Source of the DNA: Candidatus Egaibacter danicus
GTDB lineage: Bacteria; Pseudomonadota; Gammaproteobacteria; Burkholderiales; Burkholderiaceae
Length of the DNA stretch: 6,586 bases
Assembly (NCBI GenBank): GCA_011391115.1
Contig: JAABRC010000111.1
Coordinates: forward strand, 1 to 6,586
Direction of reading: 5' to 3'
The translations under genes and the position numbers were made by a program. The first letter of the stretch is position 1; each line of letters begins with the position of its first letter. Under the pieces are notes generated by a model. It searched no databases and was not told the DNA's origin. It saw nothing but the letters and a program-made list of their open reading frames with translations. Positions 1 through 5,724 of the stretch are shown in pieces.

Positions 1-653
1 TGGTGGGTTCCAGCGGCGCGATTCTGAGCTACATCATGTGCAAGGCCATGAATCGTTCGTTCTTCAACGTGATTCTGGGCGGGTTCGGCGGAGAAGCCAC
101 CACCGCAATAGCAGGGGCTGCCGTTCAGCGCGCTGTCAAGAGCGGGAGCGCCGACGATGCCGCGTTTGTGTTGTCCAATGCGGAAACCGTGGTCATCGTG
201 CCCGGCTATGGTTTGGCCGTCGCCCGTGCTCAGCACGCTGTAAAGGAACTGGCGCAAAAGCTCACCGAGAAAGGCATTACCGTCAAATACGCCATTCACC
301 CCGTGGCAGGTCGCATGCCCGGCCATATGAACGTGTTGCTGGCGGAGGCCGAAGTGCCCTACGACCAGGTGTTCGAGATGGAAGACATCAACGGCGAGTT
401 TGGTCAGGTCGATGTGGCCATCATTCTGGGGGCCAATGACGTGGTCAACCCCGCTGCGCACGTGAAGGGCAGTGCCATCTATGGCATGCCGATTCTGGAG
501 GCCTACAAGGCCAAGACCATCATCGTGAACAAACGCTCCATGGCCGCAGGTTATGCCGGTCTGGACAACGAACTCTTCTATATGGACAAAACCATGATGG
601 TCTTTGGCGATGCCAAGAAGATTGTCGAAGACATGGGTAAGGCGCTGGATTGA
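1..653 (+). CDS. pntB: NAD(P) transhydrogenase subunit beta, C-terminal part (5' end outside window)
   Basis: This is the C-terminal 216 residues of PntB, the inner-membrane transhydrogenase subunit that couples proton entry to hydride transfer from NADH to NADP+. The reading frame is open at the left edge and ends at TGA 651-653. The first ~30 residues are the end of the membrane domain ([20 protein letters not shown], then a Gly-rich FGG turn). The rest is the soluble NADP(H)-binding domain [12 protein letters not shown] at fragment residues 66-74 (the dinucleotide-fold loop), [28 protein letters not shown] from residue 143, and the [17 protein letters not shown]-binding segment near the end. 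All of these match the E. coli PntB C-terminus as I remember it. E. coli PntB is about 462 aa, so roughly half is visible. pntA genes normally lie directly upstream and should be found outside the window. There is no frameshift or missing motif in the visible part. Confidence 0.96.
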   Translation, partial: VGSSGAILSYIMCKAMNRSFFNVILGGFGGEATTAIAGAAVQRAVKSGSADDAAFVLSNAETVVIVPGYGLAVARAQHAVKELAQKLTEKGITVKYAIHPVAGRMPGHMNVLLAEAEVPYDQVFEMEDINGEFGQVDVAIILGANDVVNPAAHVKGSAIYGMPILEAYKAKTIIVNKRSMAAGYAGLDNELFYMDKTMMVFGDAKKIVEDMGKALD

Positions 654-657
654 TCCT

Positions 658-679
658 CTGGTGGCGATCGGGCCATCAG
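658..679 (+). terminator. Hairpin just after pntB, possible terminator without a T-tract
   Basis: CTGGTGGC (658-665) pairs with GCCATCAG (672-679) around a 6-nt GATCGG loop. The 8-bp stem includes one G-U pair and begins 4 nt after the pntB stop. It is followed by CCGGGTTGAGG rather than a run of T, so it is not a classical intrinsic terminator. It may instead act as a 3'-end stabiliser or a weak or Rho-assisted terminator. The position favours a transcript-end role; the function is inferred. Confidence 0.45.
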
Positions 680-684
680 CCGGG

Positions 685-713
685 TTGAGGAATTAGGTGT
701 GCCTCCCTATGCA
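685..713 (+). promoter_or_regulatory. Weak sigma70-type promoter candidate for fadD
   Basis: TTGAGG (685-690) and TATGCA (708-713) are separated by exactly 17 nt, which suits a -35/-10 pair about 80 nt before the fadD start. The -10 matches TATAAT at only three positions, so this is a weak candidate. It is the best one I can see in the 140-nt gap between pntB and fadD. Confidence 0.3.
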
Positions 714-722
714 TACTAGGGA
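704..722. promoter_or_regulatory. Operator-like inverted repeat overlapping the putative fadD -10
   Basis: TCCCTA (704-709) and TAGGGA (717-722) form a perfect 6-bp inverted repeat around a 7-nt centre (TGCATAC). The centre contains most of the candidate -10 element, so a protein bound here would occlude the promoter. fadD genes are commonly controlled by acyl-CoA- or fatty-acid-responsive repressors in other bacteria. I do not recognise this site as the consensus of a named regulator, so the operator role is inferred from symmetry and position only. Confidence 0.35.
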
Positions 723-781
723 AAACACAGTAATCCAGCCTCGTCTGTCCGATCACAATCTCGGTTTCGCAAAATACGCTT

Positions 782-787
782 GGAGAG
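782..787 (+). promoter_or_regulatory. Ribosome binding site that fixes the fadD start
   Basis: GGAGAG lies 6 nt before ATG 794, with the GGAG core 8 nt away, which is good spacing. An in-frame TTG at 788 directly abuts this site and would be too close to use. The ATG at 794 is therefore preferred. Confidence 0.7.
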
Positions 788-793
788 TTGTCC

Positions 794-2467
794 ATGACAG
801 ATCGCATGTGGCTTAAGTGCTACCCTGAAGGTGTTCCGGCCGATATTGATGCTGCCCAGTACCCGTCGCTGGTTGCCTTGATGGAGGACAGCTTCAAGCG
901 GTATGCCAAACGGGTTGCCTACAGCTTTATGGGCAAGGACATTACCTACGCCCAGACCGACAGTCTGAGTCAGGCGTTTGCCGCTTACCTGCAGGGCCTC
1001 GGCTTGGTAAAGGGCGATCGGGTCGCAGTCATGATGCCCAACGTACCGCAGTACCCCGTGGCGGTGGCCGCGATTCTTCGTGCCGGGTTGATTCTGGTGA
1101 ACGTCAATCCGCTGTACACCCCACGCGAGCTTGAGCACCAGTTGAAAGACGCTGGCGCCAAGGCCATCGTCATTCTGGAAAACTTTGCAACGACGCTGGA
1201 AAAGTGCATGACTGCAACGCCGGTCAAACACGTCGTTTTGTGCTCCCTGGGAGATCAGCTGGGCCTGCTCAAGGGATCGCTGGTCAACTACATGGTCCGC
1301 AATGTCAAGAAAATGGTTCCGCCGTTCAGTTTGCCTGGCGCAGTGCGCTTCAACGAAGCTGTGGCGCGGGGTACCAAGGGCACTGTCAAACGCGCGGACA
1401 TCAAGCCCGATGACGTTGCCGTGCTGCAGTACACCGGAGGTACCACAGGTGTATCCAAGGGGGCGGTCCTGCTGCATCGCAATGTGGTCGCCAACGTGCT
1501 GCAGTCCGAGGCCTGGAACGAGCCGGTCATGAAACTGGTGCCAGCCAATGAGCAGCCCACCAGTGTTTGCGCCATTCCGCTGTACCATATTTTTGCTTTT
1601 ACCGTGGGCATGATGCTGTCCATGCGTACCGGCGGCAAACTGATTTTGTTGCCCAATGCGCGTGACTTTGCAGCGGTTCTCAAAGAGTTGTCCAAGCACA
1701 GGATTCACAGTTTCCCGGCGGTCAATACGCTCTTCAATGCGCTGGCCAATCACCCTGACTTCAAGACGGTGGACTGGAGCCATCTGAAAGTGTCGGTGGG
1801 TGGTGGTTCGGCAGTTCAAAGCTCTGTTGCCAAAGTCTGGTTTGAAAAAACCGGATGCCCGATATGCGAAGGTTATGGCTTGTCGGAAACCTCGCCGTCC
1901 GCCAGCTGTAACCCGGTAACGGCCAAAGAATACACGGGCACCATCGGCGTTCCTTTGCCCAGCACCTACATGAAGCTGCTGGATGATGATGGCAACGAGG
2001 TTGCTGCCGGGCAGTCGGGCGAGATTGCCATCAAGGGTCCGCAGGTGATGGCCGGCTACTGGCAGCGTCCCGACGAGACGGCCAAAGTCATGACGGCTGA
2101 CGGGTACTTCAAGACCGGCGATGTTGGCGTCATGGACGAACGCGGGTTCTTCAAGATTGTGGATCGCAAGAAAGACATGATTCTGGTCAGCGGTTTCAAT
2201 GTGTTCCCGACCGAACTTGAAGACGTGGTCGCCCAGCTGGATGGGGTGATGGAGTGTGCCTGCGTGGGCGTGCCGGACGCCAAGACCGGCGAAGGCGTCA
2301 AGCTGGTGATTGTCAAGAAAAATCCGGATTTAACCGAAGCGCAGGTCCGGGCCTATTGCAAAGAGAATTTGACCGGGTACAAGCAGCCCAAGGTAGTTGA
2401 GTTCCGTACCGAATTGCCCAAAACACCCGTGGGGAAAATCCTGCGCCGCGAGCTTCGCGAAAAGTAG
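794..2467 (+). CDS. fadD: Long-chain-fatty-acid--CoA ligase (acyl-CoA synthetase)
   Basis: The 557-aa product activates long-chain fatty acids to acyl-CoA via an acyl-AMP intermediate, the entry step of beta-oxidation, usually at the inner face of the membrane during uptake. It belongs to the ANL adenylating superfamily. The P-loop-like ATP/AMP motif YTGGTTGVSKGA is at residues 213-224. The second core motif GYGLSETSP begins at G360, with E365 in the usual Mg-ATP position. KTGD at 440-443 carries the ribose-binding Asp, DRKKD at 457-461 is the hinge, and the fatty-acyl signature region continues through MILVSGFNVFPTELE. The C-terminal catalytic lysine is K548 in VGKILRREL. Length matches E. 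coli FadD (about 561 aa). The start at ATG 794 is set by a GGAGAG site; the protein begins MTDRMWLKCYPEGVP. mtnN follows after 21 nt. A medium-chain or broad-specificity ligase is possible, as chain length cannot be read from sequence alone. Confidence 0.95.
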   Translation: MTDRMWLKCYPEGVPADIDAAQYPSLVALMEDSFKRYAKRVAYSFMGKDITYAQTDSLSQAFAAYLQGLGLVKGDRVAVMMPNVPQYPVAVAAILRAGLILVNVNPLYTPRELEHQLKDAGAKAIVILENFATTLEKCMTATPVKHVVLCSLGDQLGLLKGSLVNYMVRNVKKMVPPFSLPGAVRFNEAVARGTKGTVKRADIKPDDVAVLQYTGGTTGVSKGAVLLHRNVVANVLQSEAWNEPVMKLVPANEQPTSVCAIPLYHIFAFTVGMMLSMRTGGKLILLPNARDFAAVLKELSKHRIHSFPAVNTLFNALANHPDFKTVDWSHLKVSVGGGSAVQSSVAKVWFEKTGCPICEGYGLSETSPSASCNPVTAKEYTGTIGVPLPSTYMKLLDDDGNEVAAGQSGEIAIKGPQVMAGYWQRPDETAKVMTADGYFKTGDVGVMDERGFFKIVDRKKDMILVSGFNVFPTELEDVVAQLDGVMECACVGVPDAKTGEGVKLVIVKKNPDLTEAQVRAYCKENLTGYKQPKVVEFRTELPKTPVGKILRRELREK

Positions 2468-2485
2468 ACAGGAACGAACGCCTGT
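2468..2485 (+). promoter_or_regulatory. Small inverted repeat filling the fadD-mtnN gap
   Basis: ACAGG (2468-2472) and CCTGT (2481-2485) can pair around an 8-nt loop made of a tandem AACG AACG. The stem begins at the nucleotide after the fadD stop and ends 3 nt before the mtnN ATG. The only Shine-Dalgarno-like bases, AGGA (2470-2473), lie mostly in its left arm, 15 nt from the ATG, which is too far unless the RNA folds. An effect on mtnN translation is inferred. Confidence 0.3.
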
Positions 2486-2488
2486 GTC

Positions 2489-3217
2489 ATGACGGTCACC
2501 GCCATACTCAGCGCGCTCGCTGAAGAACAGCAGGGTTTGCTGGAGCAACTGCACAAGCCGCAACGCGTCAGGCACGGTGGCCGTGATTTCTGGGAGGGGG
2601 AGCTGAACAGTCATCGGGTGGTGTTGGGCCTGTCGCGCATCGGCAAGGTTGCTGCCGCCACGACTGCCACCACGCTGATCACCTGTCTTGGTGTCCATCG
2701 CATCGTTTTTACCGGCGTGGCTGGCGGCATCGGTTCGAGCGTCAAGGTGGGTGATGTGGTGGTGGCTACTGATTTTGTTCAGCACGACCTGGACGCTTCG
2801 CCCATCTTCCCCCGATATGAGGTGCCGCTGTACGGCAAAACCTGTTTTGCCTGTGATCCTGCACTCACGGAAATGCTGTTTGAAGCGTCCCGCAAGGCCC
2901 TGGCTGAAACGATGCAGGGCCACGCGCAGCTTCATCGTGGATTGATTGCCAGCGGCGACCGGTTTGTTTCAGCCGCCGACGAGAGTCACGGCATTCAGCG
3001 GGCGCTGCACGAAGCTGGTCTGGATGTATTGGCCATTGAGATGGAGGGTGCGGCGGTGGCCCAGGTCTGCTTTGACTTTGGCGTGCCGTTTGCAGCTGTG
3101 CGAACGATTTCCGACCGTGCCGATGACCAGGCACACGTGGATTTCCCGATGTTCGTTGCCGAGGTGGCCAGCGGTTACGCGCAGTCCATCATGACGAACC
3201 TGTTTCGATCGCTATAA
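2489..3217 (+). CDS. mtnN: 5'-methylthioadenosine/S-adenosylhomocysteine nucleosidase
   Basis: The 242-aa enzyme hydrolyses the glycosidic bond of MTA and SAH to free adenine plus methylthioribose or S-ribosylhomocysteine. This supports methionine salvage and the activated methyl cycle in the cytoplasm, and gives the precursor for AI-2 where luxS exists. The N-terminus (MTVTAILSALAEEQQGL) puts Glu12 at the catalytic position known from E. coli Pfs. TGVAGGIGSSVKVGDVVVATDF is the family's Gly-rich purine-nucleosidase strand-loop, and SGDRFV follows later. The substrate/ribose motif EMEGAAVAQVC has E184-M185-E186, and the catalytic Asp is D209 in ISDRAD. The protein is about 10 residues longer than the E. 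coli enzyme (232 aa), with extra sequence before the EME motif (around QHDLDASPIFPRYE). The start matches the family N-terminus but has a poor Shine-Dalgarno. It is probably co-transcribed with fadD. The final codons and TAA stop fall in an intergenic-type repeat. Confidence 0.93.
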   Translation: MTVTAILSALAEEQQGLLEQLHKPQRVRHGGRDFWEGELNSHRVVLGLSRIGKVAAATTATTLITCLGVHRIVFTGVAGGIGSSVKVGDVVVATDFVQHDLDASPIFPRYEVPLYGKTCFACDPALTEMLFEASRKALAETMQGHAQLHRGLIASGDRFVSAADESHGIQRALHEAGLDVLAIEMEGAAVAQVCFDFGVPFAAVRTISDRADDQAHVDFPMFVAEVASGYAQSIMTNLFRSL

Positions 3218-3272
3218 AATTAATAGCTATTCACGCATATTCCACGAGAGCTGGAGGCCAAAAAGACCTCGT
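3211..3272. repeat. Comamonadaceae-type intergenic repeat overlapping the mtnN 3' end
   Basis: GCTAT (3211-3215) and ATAGC (3223-3227) bracket AAAATTA. They are followed by TATTCACGCAT and, further on, GAGAGCTGGAGGCCAAAAAG. This order (GCTAT/ATAGC arms, a GCGCAT-like box, then GAGGGCT(G/A)GAGGCC) resembles a short dispersed intergenic repeat I recall from Polaromonas, Acidovorax and Rhodoferax genomes. Only one copy is in the window, so repetitiveness cannot be shown here. It spans most of the 90-nt convergent gap between mtnN and corA. The boundaries are approximate. Confidence 0.45.
3254..3270 (-). terminator. Hairpin in the mtnN/corA convergent gap, possible transcript end
   Basis: On the minus strand GAGGTC and GGCCTC pair (six pairs, one G-U in RNA) around a TTTTT loop. 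On the plus strand the same bases give only five pairs. The hairpin lies about 38 nt past the corA stop and no T-run follows it, so a terminator role for corA is only a possibility. The T-run is in the loop, not after the stem. It may simply be the right half of the dispersed repeat. Confidence 0.25.
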
Positions 3273-3307
3273 AAAAAGCCGATCTTCCGTCGCTGCCAGA
3301 CTTCCTG

Positions 3308-4294
3308 CTATTTCAGCCAGCCCCGCTTTCGGAAGTACCACATCGGCACGATGGCGCTGGCCGCCATCAGCGCCAGCGCGTAGGGGTAACCCAGTGACCA
3401 GTCCAGCTCCGGCATGAACTTGAAGTTCATGCCGTACAGGCTGGCAATCAGTGTGGGCGGCAACAGCGCGACGCTGGCCACAGAAAAAATCTTGATGATC
3501 TTGTTCTGGTTGATATTGATGAAACCGACCGTGGCGTCCATCAAGAAGTTGATCTTGTCGAACAGAAACGCGGTGTGCGAGTCCAGTGAGTCAATATCGC
3601 GCAGAATCTGGCGCGCTTCCTCAAACTGCTCACCGTTGAGCATCTTGCTGCGCATCATGAAGCTCACCGCGCGGCGGGTGTCCATCATGTTGCGGCGGAT
3701 GCGCCCGTTCAGGTCTTCCTGACGCGCAATGGCACCCAACACCTCGCCAGCCAAGGCGTCGGTGACGTCCCCCGCCAGCACCTTGTTGCTCACTTTTTCC
3801 AGTTCGTCATAAATGCCTTCCAGTGAGTCAGCCGAGTACTCGGCATCTGCATCAAACAGCTTGAGCAGCACCTCCTTGGCGTCCTCAATCAGACCCGGAG
3901 CCCGGCGTGCCCGCATGCGCAGCAGGCGAAAGACGGGCACGTCTTCATCATGGATTGAAAACAGCACGCCACAGCTTTTGAGCTCTGCGTTGTGCTGATT
4001 CAAAATGAAGGCCACACGGACCTGGCGTGGCTCCTCTTCATCAGCAATCAGGAAGTCGCTGCGAATGTGCAATTCGCCATTCTCTTCGGCGTAAAACCGG
4101 GCGGATTCTTCGATGTCCTCGTCCATCGCGTCTTCCGGGATCGATAAGCCGAAGTATTGTTTCACCCACCGTTTTTCTTCCAGCGTGGGCGATTCCAGAT
4201 CAACCCAGATCGGCTGGAATTTGGACAGTTCCTCGAGAGACTCGATCTCTTCCTGGAAGAGTCGGCCATTGACAAGCGTAAAGATGTTGAGCAT
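3308..4294 (-). CDS. corA: Magnesium/cobalt transport protein CorA
   Basis: The 328-aa inner-membrane protein belongs to the CorA family, which forms homopentameric channels for Mg2+ (also Co2+, Ni2+). The N-terminal ~265 residues form the cytoplasmic domain: an acidic alpha/beta part with MDEDIEESARFYAEENGEL, then the long stalk helix rich in charged residues (DTRRAVSFMMRSKMLNGEQ, ILRDIDSLDSHTAFLFDKINFLMDATVGFININQNK). TM1 is about residues 268-288 (SVASVALLPPTLIASLYG). It ends in the signature GMN at 288-290, followed by the acidic periplasmic loop FKFMPELDW, TM2 at about 303-321, and the basic C-terminus RKRGWLK. These are all the family hallmarks, and length is close to E. coli CorA (316 aa). 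ATG 4294 gives the usual MLNIFTL N-terminus, but no Shine-Dalgarno precedes it; a large palindrome begins 5 nt upstream. It could be co-transcribed with the patatin gene, 175 nt upstream on the same strand. Confidence 0.96.
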   Translation of the reverse strand: MLNIFTLVNGRLFQEEIESLEELSKFQPIWVDLESPTLEEKRWVKQYFGLSIPEDAMDEDIEESARFYAEENGELHIRSDFLIADEEEPRQVRVAFILNQHNAELKSCGVLFSIHDEDVPVFRLLRMRARRAPGLIEDAKEVLLKLFDADAEYSADSLEGIYDELEKVSNKVLAGDVTDALAGEVLGAIARQEDLNGRIRRNMMDTRRAVSFMMRSKMLNGEQFEEARQILRDIDSLDSHTAFLFDKINFLMDATVGFININQNKIIKIFSVASVALLPPTLIASLYGMNFKFMPELDWSLGYPYALALMAASAIVPMWYFRKRGWLK

Positions 4295-4299
4295 GGATC

Positions 4300-4389
4300 A
4301 TTCAATCGGGGTCAGATTCCAATTATTCGGGGCGGCGGTTTGTCGCACACGGCAGCTTTCGAACAATTGGAATCTGGCCCCAATTAAAT
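4300..4389. repeat. REP-like 90-nt imperfect palindrome upstream of corA
   Basis: The left arm GGGGTCAGATTCCAATT (4308-4324) and right arm AATTGGAATCTGGCCCC (4365-4381) are reverse complements except at one position, T4312/G4377. Pairing resumes inward (TTCG 4326-4329 with CGAA 4360-4363) and outward (4300-4306 with 4383-4389, one mismatch). In total about 27 of 30 arm positions pair around a 30-nt GC-rich loop. The GGGGTCAGA...AATT theme resembles REP elements I recall beside REP-associated tyrosine transposase (RAYT) genes in Proteobacteria, but no transposase is present here. In corA mRNA the core stem would end 13 nt before the start codon. No T-run follows on either strand, so it is not a standard terminator. 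Confidence 0.75.
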
Positions 4390-4400
4390 TTGAAAGCTAC

Positions 4401-4432
4401 CTGCCAGGGCAGTTTTCCAAGGAGATGTCTCC
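4401..4432. promoter_or_regulatory. Pair of 12-bp palindromes, centres 20 bp apart, between patatin gene and corA
   Basis: CTGCCAGGGCAG (4401-4412) and GGAGATGTCTCC (4421-4432) are each a 5-bp inverted repeat around a 2-bp centre. Their centres are 20 bp apart, about two helical turns. The two sequences differ, so they are not copies of one operator. They lie where a corA promoter could sit, but I see no convincing -35/-10 pair nearby. The regulatory role is speculative. The remainder of 4295-4469 outside this pair and the palindrome holds no gene that I can support. Confidence 0.2.
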
Positions 4433-4469
4433 GAAGTTGATTTGCAGAAATTATCGCACTGGCGTGCGT

Positions 4470-5675
4470 TCAAATATCGGCAAAAAACGCCAGTAATTCA
4501 GCTTTGCGCGCGAAGGCGTCACTTTCACCCATGGCAATCAGTGACTGAACAAAACCCGGTTCGAAAAGCAGGTAACTGGCCAGTGCGCCGCCCCCGCCTT
4601 TGAGCATCCCCAGCCCACCCAGGGCATTGCGCGTTGCGGTGGGCAGTTCCAGCGCATGAATCTGGGCCAGCGCGTCGAGTGAGCGGCTGGGCTGGATCGC
4701 CAGAATTTCCACGCTTCGGTATGGCAAGGCAGAGGCTGTATCACGCGGTAGCCGCTTCAGGGTTTGTGTCACCCGCTGCGCCTGCTCGACATCCGCCTGC
4801 AAGGTGTCATGAAACACACTGGCCATGGCGTGCCCGGCAATGCTGCCTAGCGTCGGACCGCGTGTCGGAAGCTGGCTGCTGCTGGCACCCAGTCCGGAGC
4901 GCTCGGGTTGCCCTGCTCCCACCACCAATACCTTCTTGGCTCCCAGATGCATGGCAGGCGAGAGGGGGGAGACCTGGCGCATGGAGCCGTCGCCAAAAAA
5001 TTCCTGATGACCCTCTACCCACAGTGGCGTTGCGGGAAACAGGAAGGGAATGGCACTGGAAGCCATTAAATGCTCAATGGTGATCGGGTGGAACTCAGAA
5101 CGCCGGCCGGGCCGCGCCCAGGCGTCCATCGGGTTGTCTTGCGCGGTGTGGCAAAAGGTCCAATGCACGCCGCTGGTATAGCTGGAAGCTGTAACCGCCA
5201 GCGCTTCCAGCGTGCGCGATGCCAGGGCTTTGTCGATGCCCGGCAGTGACACTGCGCGGTGCAGGGTGTCTACCAAAGGCAGGTTGTCGAGAATCGCCCC
5301 GTTGTTTCGTGCGTGTCGTGACAGGCTCAGGGCTGTGGCGAATTTGCTCATCCGAACCCATGACGGTACCTGAAGCCGGTAAACGTCAGCTGACCGGATG
5401 GCGCCCCAGAAATCTGCCAATTGATCGAAAGCCTGAAGGCCTTGTGTAGCACAGCCGGCCAGAAATGCCGCATTCAGGGCGCCAGCCGATGTGCCAATAA
5501 GCACCTGAAAGGGGAAGGTTTTGGGTGTCTGCGCCTGCAATCCGAGCATGGAGGCCAACGCCCGCAGCACGCCTACCTGGTACGCCGTTCTGGCACCGCC
5601 ACCCATCAGCACCAGAGCATTGGCCGGTCGACGGGGCTGGTTCATGCTCGCATTAATGACGGTATCCAGGCTCAT
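4470..5675 (-). CDS. Patatin-like phospholipase family protein
   Basis: The 401-aa product is a predicted serine lipid acyl hydrolase with a Ser-Asp dyad. The oxyanion-hole loop MGGGARTAYQVGVL comes first, then the nucleophile elbow GTSAG with S63, then the dyad Asp in GDGSMRQ at D229 (DGS instead of the common DGG/DGA). A C-terminal region ends in YLLFEPGFVQSLIAMGESDAFARKAELLAFF, typical of a proteobacterial patatin subfamily. No signal peptide or membrane helix is evident, so a cytoplasmic or membrane-associated location is likely; the substrate is unknown. The start is uncertain. ATG 5675 (MSLDTVINAS...) is used here; ATG 5645 (MNQPRRPAN...) would give 391 aa and still precede all motifs. 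Neither has a good Shine-Dalgarno. A longer in-frame start at 5816 would run into the divergent transporter gene and is unlikely. Confidence 0.87.
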   Translation of the reverse strand: MSLDTVINASMNQPRRPANALVLMGGGARTAYQVGVLRALASMLGLQAQTPKTFPFQVLIGTSAGALNAAFLAGCATQGLQAFDQLADFWGAIRSADVYRLQVPSWVRMSKFATALSLSRHARNNGAILDNLPLVDTLHRAVSLPGIDKALASRTLEALAVTASSYTSGVHWTFCHTAQDNPMDAWARPGRRSEFHPITIEHLMASSAIPFLFPATPLWVEGHQEFFGDGSMRQVSPLSPAMHLGAKKVLVVGAGQPERSGLGASSSQLPTRGPTLGSIAGHAMASVFHDTLQADVEQAQRVTQTLKRLPRDTASALPYRSVEILAIQPSRSLDALAQIHALELPTATRNALGGLGMLKGGGGALASYLLFEPGFVQSLIAMGESDAFARKAELLAFFADI

Positions 5676-5724
5676 GCATGAATTGTGCAGGGATGTTAAA
5701 GTGAATTGCAACTCCCTCTGAAAT
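5676..5724. promoter_or_regulatory. Divergent intergenic region between patatin and transporter genes
   Basis: Only 49 nt separate the two divergent start codons (79 nt if the patatin gene starts at 5645). The promoters must therefore overlap each other or the coding regions. I see AT-rich patches (TTAAAG, TTGCAA) but no -35/-10 pair with good spacing on either strand. On the minus strand AGGGAG (5712-5717) is the only Shine-Dalgarno-like run, and it is about 36 nt from the chosen patatin start. Confidence 0.35.

Noticed and set aside
788..793. TTG start for fadD two codons upstream of ATG 794
   Set aside because: The GGAGAG ribosome site directly abuts this TTG, leaving no spacing, whereas it is well placed for ATG 794.
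716..1819. 367-aa open frame on the minus strand, antisense to fadD
   Set aside because: It lies opposite the wobble-biased frame of a clearly recognised gene, its product is rich in His/Arg/Gln with no family resemblance, and such antisense frames are usual in GC-rich coding DNA.
2330..2935. 201-aa minus-strand open frame across the fadD-mtnN junction
   Set aside because: It is antisense to two well-supported genes, its translation resembles no known protein, and its start has no independent support.
4300..4389. The large palindrome as a Rho-independent terminator for the patatin gene, or as a Mg2+ riboswitch for corA
   Set aside because: There is a 30-nt loop with no T-run on either strand, and nothing matches the known ykoK/M-box or mgtA leader features. 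The repeat-type arm fits a mobile REP element better.
4113..4496. 127-aa plus-strand open frame running from corA antisense through the REP-like palindrome
   Set aside because: Its first half is corA antisense and its second half is translated repeat. Composition is Ser-rich and shadow-like.
5487..5489. The GTSAG motif as a sign of an alpha/beta-hydrolase esterase
   Set aside because: The upstream GGGAR oxyanion loop and downstream DGS dyad motif are diagnostic of the patatin fold, not the alpha/beta-hydrolase triad.
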